Of a stretch of DNA of 64,000 nt, positions 23,350 to 36,021 are shown in pieces. The DNA is taken from NCBI GenBank assembly GCA_037178675.1, contig JAYMGJ010000098.1, forward strand, positions 124,001 to 188,000. The letters run 5' to 3'. This stretch comes from Scleroderma bovista. Its lineage: Eukaryota > Basidiomycota > Agaricomycetes > Boletales > Sclerodermataceae. The position numbers were made by a program, and so were the translations under genes. The notes beneath the pieces were generated by a model. The model was given only the letters and a program-made list of their open reading frames with translations. It had not been told where the DNA came from and ran no database searches. How positions within the stretch are numbered: position 1 is the first letter of the stretch; every line of letters starts with the position of its first letter.

Positions 23350-24765
23350 ATGGCAGAGGTCGATTACAACCGCAAACGGTCTCGGTCCCCTTCAGACGCA
23401 GACGAGAAAAAGCATCACAAGCGTGCAAATACCGGCGCAATTCCTCCAGATGACTCGCGCACTCAGAATCTCCAAAGCGCTCGCTCGACTGCTGCGTCTG
23501 CCGTCACTCATGATATAAATATGACAGAAGCTCCTGCATCCGTAGCAGACACGACTGCGTCTACCCCTTCGCCGAAGCCTTCCCCGTCAGACCCCAACGT
23601 TCATGACGCCCGCTCTAGGTCAGACGACAATACTAAATCCTCCGCCACGACATCCGCAGCACCCTCTTCGTCCACCTCTGCCCCTGCCCCACCATCAGCC
23701 ATGATTCATATGCGTTGCTTGATTGTTACTCAGGACGCGTCCATAATCATTGGACGAGGTGGAGCTCACGTAAACGAAATCCGGGACAAAAGCGGTGCTC
23801 GTGTAGTCGTTTCTGAGAGCATTCCTGGCAACCCGGAAAGGATCCTCAATGTCAGTGGGCCCCTTGATGCAGTATCCAAAGTATGTTTCTATTCATTATC
23901 CGTCCATACCAGTTGCTCATATCAACCATCTGCCAGGCCTTTGGTCTCATCGTGCGACGGATAAATGATGAGCCATTTGACGTACCATCTATCCCAGGCA
24001 GTCGTGCCGTCACTATCAAGTTCATGATCCCCAACTCTCGTATGGGGTCGGTGATTGGAAAGCAAGGGTGCAAAATCAAGGAAATTCAGGATGCCAGCGG
24101 CGCTAGGCTCAATGCCAGTGAAGGCATGCTCCCGGGCTCGACTGAGGTATACAACGTCCTTGATATCGTATTCACGTGCAATTAATGTGCCCATAGCGAG
24201 TCCTCAGCGTTGCTGGAGTTGCGGACGCTATCCACATAGCAACGTACTACATTGGCAATATCTTGATCGAAGCTCAAGAGCGGATGCCTTCGATTAGTCA
24301 TTCCACATACCGTCCCTCCAGCTATTCGAGACGAGTGCCACACACAGGATCTTCTTATGTCCCGGGCTACACTTCATCACAACCCTATGTTCCGCATTCA
24401 CACCAGGCGCCTCAACAACTGCAGACACAGCAGATTTATATTCCTAATGATCTTGTCGGATGCATCATCGGCAAGGGCGGAAGCAAGATCAATGAAATCA
24501 GACATTTAAGTGCTAGCCAGATTAAAATCATGGAGCCTGGGGCTGGTCTCAATGGTGCACCTTCATCTGGTGGCGAAGGCGAACGACTTGTTGTGATCAC
24601 TGGTCAACCTGCCAACATTCAGATGGCAGTGCAGCTTTTGTATCATGTACGTGTTCATCGCCCTCTGTGTGGTGCTCTTGTCGAACCTTGCTGTTACAGC
24701 GATTAGAGCAGGAAAAACAAAAGCAGCTACGGGCATCAGCCCCTTCTTCAACTTCTTCGTCCTAA
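23350..24765 (+). CDS. RNA-binding protein with three KH domains (PBP2/HEK2/Rnc1 type)
   Basis: It should bind C- or U-rich single-stranded RNA and influence mRNA fate. A disordered Ser/Ala/Pro-rich N terminus of about 115 residues precedes three KH domains. KH1 reads MRCLIVTQDASIIIGRGG with the GRGG loop. KH2 reads IKFMIPNSRMGSVIGKQG with GKQG. KH3 reads IYIPNDLVGCIIGKGG with GKGG. Each keeps the I-G-x-x-G signature, and a Tyr/Ser/Pro-rich linker lies between KH2 and KH3. This poly(C)-binding-protein layout matches fungal PBP2, HEK2 and Rnc1; I cannot choose among them. Introns lie near 23881-23936, 24147-24195 and 24646-24699. The last exon ends RASAPSSTSSS before TAA. Confidence 0.88.
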
Positions 24766-25511
24766 ATTTGCTATGTAACGTGCTACGGACTCGATGTTTA
24801 CGCTTTCTGCGTTTCCTTTGTCCCAGGAACGAAGGACAGTTGATATTCTCTCTTCTCTGGCATGTTTTGATGTGGCTCTTGTACTCTTTACGTTCTTGTC
24901 TGTTGAGTCACTAGCACGTTTGAGGGTTATTTAATCTCTAGTCGCACGAGCCCATAGTATGGTATATGAATGACTTCTTGCATCTGACTGACTAGACGAT
25001 GTACTGTGTAAAATTTGTTCACTCCTTGAGCTTGAACACAAGGTAGGTTTTCGACATATGTCACGTAATGTGATTGGGTGTGACAGTCTACCCGGAACAC
25101 TGGTTCCAAATAGGAACACATGCCTCCGAATTTCGATGCCATTTGATTAGCTGATGGGCCATTGTAGGACTATGGTGGAATTATGGATGCGCAAAATTGG
25201 ACTTAGCAATATCCCTGTAAATTCAAAACATTTATCTTCTCCTTCAATACCACAAATCTCGACATTCGGAAACAGACAAAATCTTAGCAGCAACAATATA
25301 AAGAGCTTGTCCGTGTCCGATTTTTCATACTTGTCACTACAGGTCATTTCCCTATACATTTTTTTCTCGGTTTGTCGCGTTTCGTCACCTCATATCACGT
25401 GAGGCCCATCTGTGGAAAGTGTTTGAGGGTTATTGGAGGGCTACCTCAACAATATTGGGTTAGATCCGTTTTGTTCTCAACTGTCATTCCCTCCACTCAC
25501 TCGATATCGCG
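24766..25511. other. Intergenic region before BRX1
   Basis: About 745 bp with no recognisable gene. It holds the 3' UTR of the KH-domain gene and the BRX1 promoter. A CACGTG E-box-type hexamer occurs at about 25396, 115 bp upstream of the BRX1 start. Confidence 0.5.
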
Positions 25512-26592
25512 ATGGCGGAGAGGAAAGGAAAACGACCAGCAAACGAAATGGAAGTCGAAGGTGAATTTGCTACGCAACCAAAAAGGCGCAACAAACAGCG
25601 TGTTCTGTTATTGTCCTCTCGGGGAGTCACCCATCGCATGAGACATCTCATAAACGATCTAGAGACCCTTTTACCTCATGTAAAAAAAGGTCACTTGTTC
25701 ATACTACCCTTGCAATACTTTGGACGCTCTGACACGATAACAGAATCCAAGTTGGATTCGAAGTCACAACTACAGCTGCTTCCTGAGCTAGCCGATCTAC
25801 ACAATTGCAATAATGCTCTGTATTTTGAGGCACGGCGACATGAAGATCTATACCTATGGGCGGCGAAAACGCCGAATGGTCCAAGCATGAAAATGCATGT
25901 ACAGAACGTGCATACTATGGATGAACTCAAGATGACAGGGAACTGCCTGAAAGGAAGTCGGGGGATATTGAGCTTTGACAAAGCGTTTGAAGAAACAGAG
26001 TGGGCTAAAATAATGAAGGAAGTTTTTACTCATGTGAGCTTCATATTGGTGGTAACTCGACATCATACTAAGTTCTAATCCTGAACAGATATTTGGCGTC
26101 CCCCCGTTAGCCAGAAGAGCGAAGCCTTTCATAGACCACGTGCTATCATTCTCCATCGTTGATAATAGGATCTGGTTTAGGAATTTCCAGGTCATTTCCC
26201 GATCTGAGATGCATGGGACTCGCATGTCCGCTGACACATGATTGTCACAGATTCTCGAAAAAGATCCGCAGCAACCAAATGGGCCAGCGAAGATGTCGCT
26301 TGTTGAGATTGGTCCTCGGTTTGTGTTGACCCCAATACGAATATTCGAGGGAGCCTTCAGTGGTGCTACCGTCTACTCTAATCCAGGTTTGCTGACACTT
26401 GGAGCCAGTATATATTGACTGACTTCATTTTGATTAGAATTTATCACTCCCGCTGCGATTCGATCCGTGGTCAAGCAGAGGAAAGGCAGCAAGTATAGGA
26501 ATCGCAAGGAAGCGGAAGAGGAGAGCGCAAGAAGGAAAGAGTTGCGCAAAAGGGAGGAGGGTGCCCTGGGTGTGGCCAAGGTTTTTGCATAA
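25512..26592 (+). CDS. BRX1: Ribosome biogenesis protein BRX1 (Brix domain)
   Basis: BRX1 is a nucleolar factor needed for early assembly of the 60S subunit. The Brix domain starts RVLLLSSRGVTHRMRHLINDLETLLPH. Then come SKLDSKSQLQLLPELADLHNCNNALYFE, GPSMKMHVQNVHTMDELKMTGNCLKGSRGILSFD and, after an intron, HIFGVPPLARRAKPFIDHVLSFSIVDNRIWFRNFQI. These are all near-invariant BRX1 blocks. The basic tail (RKGSKYRNRKEAEEESARRKE) is usual. Introns lie near 26034-26089, 26192-26250 and 26385-26438. The start ATG at 25512 gives MAERKGKRPANEMEVEGEF, a normal charged N terminus. Length about 300 residues. Confidence 0.95.
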
Positions 26593-26788
26593 TATTTTAC
26601 AACGTTTGTTTTTGGCAGACAATGGTGAGTATTTTAAAACTCCTTCATAAGGCACAGCCACTCTGCTTCATTGTCCTCTTGCAATGGCAACCGCCGAGTG
26701 ATGAAACAAAGGAAAGTGTTGGGAGAATTCCAAACCAGTTGCGTGCCATAAAACAACCCCAGTCCCCGACTGTCTCCCCCCTGCTACG

Positions 26789-28418
26789 ATGTCTGTTTCT
26801 CTTGATATCCAACCCTTCTCGAGCACCCTGCATATGTATGGAGAGGCCAGTCTATCGTAAGCATCTTCATACCCTGTCTTCGTGAATCTCATTTCGCCTC
26901 GTTAATCAGGTCAGCCTTCTCCCTTTCTGGGTATGTCACTGTTTCAATCACACCTTTCCTCTCGTTCTTTGGCCGGTCTACGCCGTCTCGGATCTTGTTG
27001 CAGTCTTTGATCATCACTTTCGAGGGCAAGTCGGAGGTAATTACGCCGATGACCGGGTATGCCCCTGTTCGCCTGTGCTGCATTGCCCGTGAGCTTGTTC
27101 GTGGCGAACCCATCGAACTCTCAGACGAGGCGCTTGAGGATCCCGCTACTCCCTGTTCGTGGAATATCGTCTTCGACATACCGCTTCCGGGCTGGCTACC
27201 TGTGACTTCCACTTATGGCGATATCGACTTCGAGGAAACTGGTACACGGTATGCCCTCTACGCCACTGCGACTTATCTTTATCCGGAGGACAATTGTTCC
27301 TCATTTTCTCTGTCAAGATTGTTCTCATTCGGTCTTCGCTCCCATTCCATAAATGCTCCGAAGTGTCCTGTCGTGCTTCAACGCGTGGTGGAGCCTCCAG
27401 CTGCTCTCTCAAATGAGTTCCCCTTGACAATGTTTGTTGTTGAAACCCAACCAAAATCAGACAATACACAGCAATGTTTCCCAAGTTCCGCCGGAACCCC
27501 CGAGGTCTTCGCGAGGGTCCAAGTTATTGCAAGTGTCCCGGCCGCTATATCCATGAACGAAACTTCTCTGCCTTTCACTTTACGTTTGCGAGTAAAGGAT
27601 TTGACGGGCTGTGAACGCGAACGTCTAAGAGTCACAGGGTTCTCTGTCGACATAGAACAATTCGAGTTGTACAGGTCAGCAGTCGCGGTGTCTCCACCAA
27701 AAAAGAATTCTGACGCATTCTGGGTAGGAATACAACGAACCAAACTCACCTCTATTGCTTTCCTATTCCTCCTAAAGAACAACAGCCACCTAGCGAGCCA
27801 TTGCGCGATCCTCACCCTATTGACACATTGTGGAGTGCCGGTACTTTTATGACCGCACAACCTTGCAGATCGTCTGTGGGCAGAAAATTTTCCCTTCTTC
27901 CCGAGAACAACTCTGGTCGCTACATCATTGGAGGCGATACTCGCATCTTCGCAAACGCCAGCGATGCCTCTGAGTGGTATATCCTCGAGGTTGATGTCCC
28001 GATTGCTGAACAATCCTATGAGGCTGACTGGGCAGGGCCCCGTGTACGTCGTATCACCGAGAGCGGTCCACTTTTTAGTGTCGATCATCTTGTGCATGTG
28101 TCAGTCCACTGTGAATATGACGATCCCACAGAGCAGGACTCTGTTCACAAACGATTACAATTTTCTCTCCCCTTGCAATTGATTCATCTGCCGAACACAC
28201 CTGTGCCATCTATAGGCGGCTCCCCTGATGTGGGACTGCCAACCGAAACTCAAATGAAGATCCCCCCTGCTCATAGTCTACCTGCATATTCACAACTCTT
28301 TTATCCGAATGGGGAGCGTAAAATCGATTACTCTACGCCTCTACCCCTTTATGAACCACCAACATTTCCTTCCCCATCCTCGTCAACCCCGCTCGCGAAT
28401 CCTCAAAAAGTTCACTGA
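26789..28418 (+). CDS. Arrestin-like N-domain protein of unknown role
   Basis: The first exon reads MSVSLDIQPFSSTLHMYGEASLS. After a 57-65 nt intron it continues SAFSLSGYVTVSITPF and SLIITFEGKSEVITPMTGY. The pattern of short beta strands, the YAPVRLCCIARELV strand and a central SWNIVFDIPLPGWLPVTS block resemble the arrestin N domain of fungal alpha-arrestins. These proteins usually recruit ubiquitin ligases to membrane transporters. A PY motif can be read near the C terminus (PLPLYEPPTFP, PLYEPP). A 62-nt intron at 27724-27785 joins DAFW to PPSEPLRDPHPIDTLWSAG and restores one frame to the stop at 28416. The protein is about 500 residues long. The family assignment rests on pattern, not on a catalytic signature. 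Confidence 0.6.
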
Positions 28419-29377
28419 AGATCACTCTTTACCTGTCCTGGCATCCTACCGTCATTATTGCTATGTCATTTTCAAGCTAACATATTCTCTGCATGTTATG
28501 TACGCATTTTTTCTTTCGCGTTGATGTATCCCGCACTCCACCCTTCGTTTTTCAGATTTTTGAGTTGGTATTTACTGACCCTCGGCGTTGGCCGCTATAT
28601 AATAATCCGTAAACTACGACCAGTCTGATTGTGTGCGTGTGTGTGATGTTTTACCTAATGTCTCAAACCTGCATGGCTTGGAACTGGCATGTCTGACATG
28701 AATTAATGAAGTGGCGTTGTGGGTGAATGACGCCTATCAGACCACTATCATGGTGCCGGTCTACTGTGGTAGAAGCTGCTGTCCATCTCACTATTGTGTT
28801 TAGAACGTCCAAGGGAAAGCCAAAGAGTAGCACCGTTGTGGCCGTAATGTGCAACTTGGGGTATGTGTGAAACGACACTCTTACTGGGAGAACGATTGAA
28901 TCTTTACTTAGGGCTGGGGATAGGCCTTGGACTGGTACACCCATTAGAGTCTGAACCTTGAACCTCTGTCGTCCATTGCCATATCATTTCACATGGGATG
29001 GCGTACTAACTACAGGTGAAACAGTTGTGTGCACTGTCCTTTAACGTTAACGCTAGATACTGTACAAGGACATTCAGCGTCAACGACTAACAGCCTTCGT
29101 TGGCTGCTGGCTGGATGCTTTCCCCTTTCTGGTTCAAGTTTGAGACACTCAGCTGATCTGAGGTATCGTGGAAGTACCATGTCAACAAGATTACTAGTGA
29201 TCTGGTTCACCTTGGAAGGATTTAGACAATCCGTGACGGTACGGAATTCATCTCCGAAAAACTTGTCAAGGTGGTTTCACTCTGAGTGAGTTTATTTGCA
29301 TGCCGATCATGTATTTCGACTATTCGGGTATGGGATCTCTACAGGGCTGGATACAAATACCCAGTGCTCCTGCGAGG
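28419..29377. other. Intergenic region before the terpene synthase
   Basis: About 960 bp between the arrestin-like gene and the terpene synthase. A 93-codon minus-strand frame (28663-28944) and an 86-codon plus-strand frame (29029-29289) are open, but neither has recognisable protein features and I do not call them genes. Confidence 0.45.
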
Positions 29378-30780
29378 ATGTCTTCCGAAAAAATATCTTC
29401 TCCATCCATGGTGACTCAGACTTACTTGCTCCCCGATCTTCTCTCCTTATTTCCAGGGAAGCCGGGAGGGTCCATCAGTCCCCACTTCAAGGAGGCATAC
29501 GAGGGGTACAACGAATGGGTCAAGAGCACTCTTGGATACTTTTTCTCGGTTGTATGTCACTTCGCCGGGAATTAGCCCTCATTTCTCACCATCTACACTA
29601 ACTAGGAGGTATACAATGCGGAAATGCCATTGTTGGCAGCGTTGGCATTTCCCCTTGCATCAGAACAAGAGTTGCGCACCATTCTCGATTATATGACTGC
29701 TTCGTTCATGCTAGAAGAAATGACGTAGGTCTTACGCCTTATTTCCGGACAGGCTTATGGATCTTCCGCGCTCCTTTCTAGCGATCGCTGTTCCAGTGCA
29801 AAGGCTTTGAAAAATTCGCAAGTATGGATGCAAACTCTGAGCGAGGGCCAGCCAGAGAGGGGCAATAGCCACTCCTTCATCAAATTGCTGAGCAAGTCGG
29901 TGGTTTTCATCTACTCCCCGGCTTCTTTCTGATATTTTTGCGACATAGAGAGATGGTGACTCGAATGAAGACTACAATTGATCCTTTTCACTGGCCTCAG
30001 TTCATTTCTACAAATGCCGAATTTGCGAAGAACACCGTCCGCGAAGCTTTGGATCGAGAAGCATCGCAAGATGTACGGACCTCGCGCGATCTTCAGTCGT
30101 ATATGATCACTCGCCGCGAAACGATTGGCACTCGACCGTGCCTCGTCTTGATGCGTTCCACTCGTCGTCTATATATCCCCGACCGTGTCCTCGATCACGA
30201 AGTCGTGGCAGAAATGGAGAATTACGCCTTGGATATGGTCTATATTGCCAACGTAAGCGACGTTGTCTCGCTCCATTGGCACTGCCTGACAACACGGTGA
30301 ACACAGGACATCTATTCTTTCAAGAAGGAGCAGGGTGATAACGGTGCCCTGAATAATATCATCACGGTCATCCAGAAGGACCCTGACACCCGCCACCTTG
30401 ATTTACAAGGAAGAATTGATTACGCGGGGCATCTTTTCAAAGTAGCCCTCGACAACTTTGAATCCTGCAGACGCAGGCTGCCTTCCATCGATAGCGACAT
30501 GGATAAATACCTGTCTGCGTATGCTGACGGGTTGACTGACTGGGCGATCGGGAATATCGAGTGGAGCTTGGTCAATTGCCGCTATAAGGTATTTTGTAAC
30601 GATTCCGACAGGAGAAGCAACGTCGTAAGGCTGAAACAACGATACATCCCACCGCTGTCGCCTCTGCTGTGCTTTATTCTGCTGGTCGTGTTCATTATCG
30701 CACATTCCTATGGCTTCACAGAACAATTACTAATGCGCTATGCCATATCTTACATCTCCTTCCCAAGTTACCTTAAATAA
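29378..30780 (+). CDS. Class I terpene synthase (probable sesquiterpene synthase), unusual metal motif
   Basis: It should cyclise a prenyl diphosphate, probably farnesyl diphosphate. The start MSSEKISSPSMVTQTYLLPDLLSLFPG is followed by HFKEAYEGYNEWVKSTLGYFFS and LLAALAFPLASEQELRTILDYM. The NSE triad is perfect: NDIYSFKKEQ across an intron at about 30251-30307. Later come DWAIGNIEWSLVNCRY (helix with the conserved Arg-Tyr) and VDGL-like DGLTDW. The first metal motif, usually D(D/E)xxD, reads EEMTD here, split by an intron near 29725-29780. Introns also lie near 29550-29606 and 29895-29947. Past residue about 350 the open frame runs into a very hydrophobic tail (LLCFILLVVFIIAHSYG), unusual for this soluble family. 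A missed intron there would change the C terminus. No P450 or other pathway gene is adjacent. Confidence 0.82.
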
Positions 30781-30839
30781 TAACAGTGGTACATACTCCT
30801 TTGTATTGGATCTCCGAACATATGCTCTGATATACCGTT

Positions 30840-31514
30840 TCACCCGGACCTTAGTGATTTTTTATCACGAACCACCCATTGCTCCACTGGACCCTCACAA
30901 TTGACGAGCCAAATTTCTTCCCCGTCAAATCCGGACAAACATCTCTCTCCGCATCGCAGCGACATTGTTTGGTGATCCTCGTCCTCATATACGACGCCAG
31001 CTTCCTTCATTAACTGTGCCGCTCTGGCACGTTCGTCTGTATTTGCATCTTCGTCAGCAATGTAGCTTAGAGACATGTGTGGGAACATGGGAGCAGAGGG
31101 AGATAAATGTGATAGAGCACTTCTGATCTCCTCGTGCAGGGCGAGGAGATCTGTTGTCGTCTCCACAGCGACGAGCACGGAACGGAAATAATGATCGCTG
31201 ACTTCAAGAGACCTGAAGTTGGCCCGCACCGACTGACGGTTTTGAGTAAATTTAGTTAGCAAGTCTCCTGGGAGTTCACTCCCACTGCAAACACTGGCTA
31301 GGGTTATGTGGGGAAGAAATGCCGGATACGAGCTCGCGGCAAGGGAGTCTCCGCCAGGGAGGAACGAACCCACTGGCCTTCGAGGCATTATCGATTGTAT
31401 AAGTGCAGATTGGTCCGCTGGAGGCACCAGCCAAAAAGAAAGCCCTCCGAGAAGACCAATTTTTAATTTCGTTGTTCATCATACTAGGCTGAGTGAAAGT
31501 TATGACTTACCCAT
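30840..31514 (-). CDS. CPD1: 2',3'-cyclic-nucleotide phosphodiesterase, 2H family (CPD1 type)
   Basis: This small enzyme opens ADP-ribose 1'',2''-cyclic phosphate and 2',3'-cyclic nucleotides, products linked to tRNA splicing. A tiny first exon (ATGG, start 31514) and an intron of about 66 nt give MGLSFWLVPPADQSALIQ, which is the expected N terminus. The two catalytic tetrapeptides of the 2H fold are FLPHITLAS (HIT) and MFPHMSLSYI (HMS), about 95 residues apart. The protein ends WLVNCEGPVEQWVVRDKKSLRSG. Length is about 205 residues, normal for the family. Its stop lies 60 bp from the convergent terpene synthase stop. Confidence 0.85.
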
Positions 31515-31726
31515 GGTCAGAGTGACAATGATGGTAGCGAACGATATCGAGAATCAGGTTGCAGATTGGCATATCCGACACCATTTCTGGTAGTGGCAAA
31601 CGGCTACAAAACAGCTAAATAGAGTATACAGCTCAAGCAGTATTGAATATCGAATCACTACGGTTCGTTCAGCGATGCTCACTATAAGGTCACAAGCACT
31701 CCAAAAAATCGTCCATAACCAACGCC

Positions 31727-33578
31727 TTAAGATGGGGAACCTGTTCCCAAGCTGATCCAGCTGCTGTCCACACTAGAGCTCCCAGTGCCGTCCCTATTGC
31801 TCTCCGAATCTGCATCTGAATCTGCCTCGAGTTCACCTTCATCAAGACTAGGTTGTGATTGAGGAACGGAAATATTCGTTATAGAAGGGTTTGGCGACCT
31901 GCGTGGTATTAAGGAAGTTGTCACAGAAGGCCTGTTCTCAGGCCCTGGCTCCTTTAAACCTGCGGTTGGCGGAGGAGGGACCGGAACCAGGACATTTCGA
32001 ATACCAACAAGTATTTGAGGGATGCGAAGAAGATAATCCAATAGCCTAGACGGGAGGAACGATGCGAATGTATATGTACCAGCTGTGCGATGGAAGATAA
32101 ATATGATGGTGAGTTCCAAAAGGGCATAACTGACCACCTGCACCTATAGCGAATCTGTTACCACGGGCCCAATCCTTGACTTTCTCATACGCAAGGCCGA
32201 CCCCAATGCCAAAAACAACTTTCCCAGCACCATCGGTCTTCCGCCCAGCGCTGACTACCCCAATGAGGCTGTCTACGAACTTGGAAACATCTTCCGGAGT
32301 CCGAGTTCCGATAGTCTCACTGAGTGCGCAGAATGCAGAGCCATAGGTCGCTTTTTCTGATAAGGTCCATTCGTCCATGGAAGGTGAGCTTGCAGGTTGG
32401 CTGGAAAATTGCCCAATTGCTCCGACATCTACGGTGACTACACGGATACCACCCATTCCATTTGCAGTTGAGAGTTCTCGCCGTAGGATGTCGGTAGCTC
32501 GGAGGGTGGCAGCAGCGCTCATGGAAGAGACACTGCCAAATGGCAAGCCCACGCGTGCATCCGCAGCCGGTAGACATATGATGATGGACTTGGGAGATCG
32601 TGTACGCTGGGCGTCTGCGCGGAGAAGTGGCAGAAGTGCCTGAAGTGTTTGAAGGGGTGCAACATGTGTCGAAAGGAGATGGGGGAAATATGTACCCCGC
32701 AAGGAAATTCGTTCAAGTGGAGTAGGGGCACAATGCACAGAAGATACGGGCATGGTTAATAGTGATATAACGGATTGGAGGAGTGGATGATATGGGCCAG
32801 CAACATAGGGGTCGCCAGCAGCTGAAATGGGGAAGCGTCGTGACAAGGTGGATGCTAGTGACCTGAGGAATATTGGGATGGTACCAGACTAAAGGGGTGT
32901 TCCAACGGACAGTAGATACAACAAAGCAGTGACGCACCTCGTTCGGGTCGAGGACAAGGGCACGAATGAAGCCGTGGCTCTTGCTCTCTATAGCACTAAC
33001 AGCTTCTGGGGACGAAACACTGGTGATAACGATATAACCTTTCGCCTCGAGTTCCATAATCAAAGGGAGCCCTAGAGGGTGGTCACCACCCAAAACGACT
33101 GGTACGGACATTTGCACGACTAGTTCTCAGTAAAAGGGTAACGAAGCGCACCAACAACCTGCCGCTTCTCAGATACCATTGCCGTTGGTTTGATCCGGCT
33201 CCTGGAAGGATGTCTGGTCGAAAGAACATAATATCCTGCAAATAACCCGACTCCTACGGTCGAGAGTACAACGCCTGAGACGATCCACGGATGTTCTTTT
33301 AACCAGTCACTTGTCTTTTCGGTTAGGGACATGGGCAGCGGTGCTGACGGAGGGGGAGGAGGAACTTCAAACGGACCAAGGCGTCCTCCACGAACCTCAG
33401 GTAGAGAAGTGATGCCAGGGGGACCATAACGAGTTATATCTATCCACAGTCGGTTTATAGCCTCCCGGACGTTAGGAAAATCAAAGGAAGCAGCAGCCAG
33501 AGCTTCAGCAACTTGGCGCTCGACAGCTTCAAAGTACTGTTCGACTTCATCAATTGTGGGCATCATGGTGGTTGACAT
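31727..33578 (-). CDS. DUF1776-family membrane-anchored SDR-like protein
   Basis: This is a fungal-specific family related to short-chain dehydrogenases (yeast Tda5-like); its function is not established. The ATG at 33578 gives MSTTMMPTIDEVEQYFEAVE. The same frame is open further upstream but has no ATG there. A single membrane helix (WIVSGVVLSTVGVGLFAGYYVL) follows a Pro-rich stretch. A nucleotide-binding-type strand-loop, VVLGGDHPLGLPLIMELEAKGY, is completed by a 53-nt intron at about 33090-33143 joining KRQVV to VLGGD. Then come SHGFIRALVLDPNE, SAGDPYVAGPYHPLL and a long second half ending with LLDYLLRIPQILVGIRN and an acidic Ser-rich tail. The canonical YxxxK of active dehydrogenases is not obvious, so catalysis is doubtful. 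Confidence 0.75.
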
Positions 33579-33697
33579 CCAGGTGTTGAGCTGAGTGGGG
33601 AGATCTACTCCTTTCACCCGAACAAGAGTTGTCCAATTGATGGGTGCCACACAGCTGATGCCGACACTACCAACTTCGAATTACGCACACATCCTGG

Positions 33698-33704
33698 AAA
33701 AAAA
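33698..33704 (-). terminator. RNA polymerase III terminator of tRNA-Ser
   Basis: A run of seven A on the plus strand is T7 on the minus strand. It begins 12 nt after the 3' end of the tRNA-Ser gene, the usual place and length for a Pol III stop. Confidence 0.8.
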
Positions 33705-33716
33705 GCAAAAGCAATT

Positions 33717-33798
33717 CGACGCCAGCAGGATTCGAACCTGCGCCCTCAAAGAGGAACAGATTTCTAATCTGTCGCCGTAACCACTTGGCTATAGCGCC
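33717..33798 (-). tRNA. tRNA-Ser (anticodon AGA), no intron
   Basis: The minus strand folds into an 82-nt class II tRNA. The acceptor stem GGCGCTA pairs with TGGCGTC, with two G-T pairs. Box A reads TAGCCAAGTGG and box B reads GGTTCGAATCC. The anticodon stem ACAGA/TCTGT closes a TTAGAAA loop with AGA in the centre. A long variable arm and a G discriminator fit serine. Anticodon A34 would be modified to inosine to read UCU, UCC and UCA. CCA is not encoded, as expected in eukaryotes. Confidence 0.95.
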
Positions 33799-33929
33799 TT
33801 GATGTATTGAGCTACCCTCTGTTAATCATAGTCGCATTGGATTCACAAGAGTTGAATGGATGTTTTGAATGCCTGTCTAATGCTCCAAGAACAGAGTAAG
33901 GTAACCGTGTCTACTGAATTAATCTGTGT

Positions 33930-35858
<1,929 letters not shown>

Positions 35859-36021
35859 TGTTGTAGTGAACGACGACGAAAACGACGACGGAGGTTGGAT
35901 GGAAGAAATAGCCCGCCTTAACACAAAAATTGAAATTCAACTCCAATCTCCGACCCTTCCGACTTTGGCCGTCGCTTATGTAAACCCATCAGCCACAGAC
36001 GCGTCTCTGCAATTGCACGCC

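Noticed and set aside
28663..28944. 93-codon minus-strand frame with a hydrophobic centre.
   Set aside because: No family match by eye and no plausible partner exon upstream.
29378..30780. Terpene biosynthetic gene cluster around the synthase.
   Set aside because: Neighbours are an arrestin-like gene and a cyclic phosphodiesterase; no P450, oxidase or transferase is near.
33579..33650. Longer N terminus for the DUF1776 protein.
   Set aside because: The frame is open but its first codon is GTG; the first ATG is at 33578.
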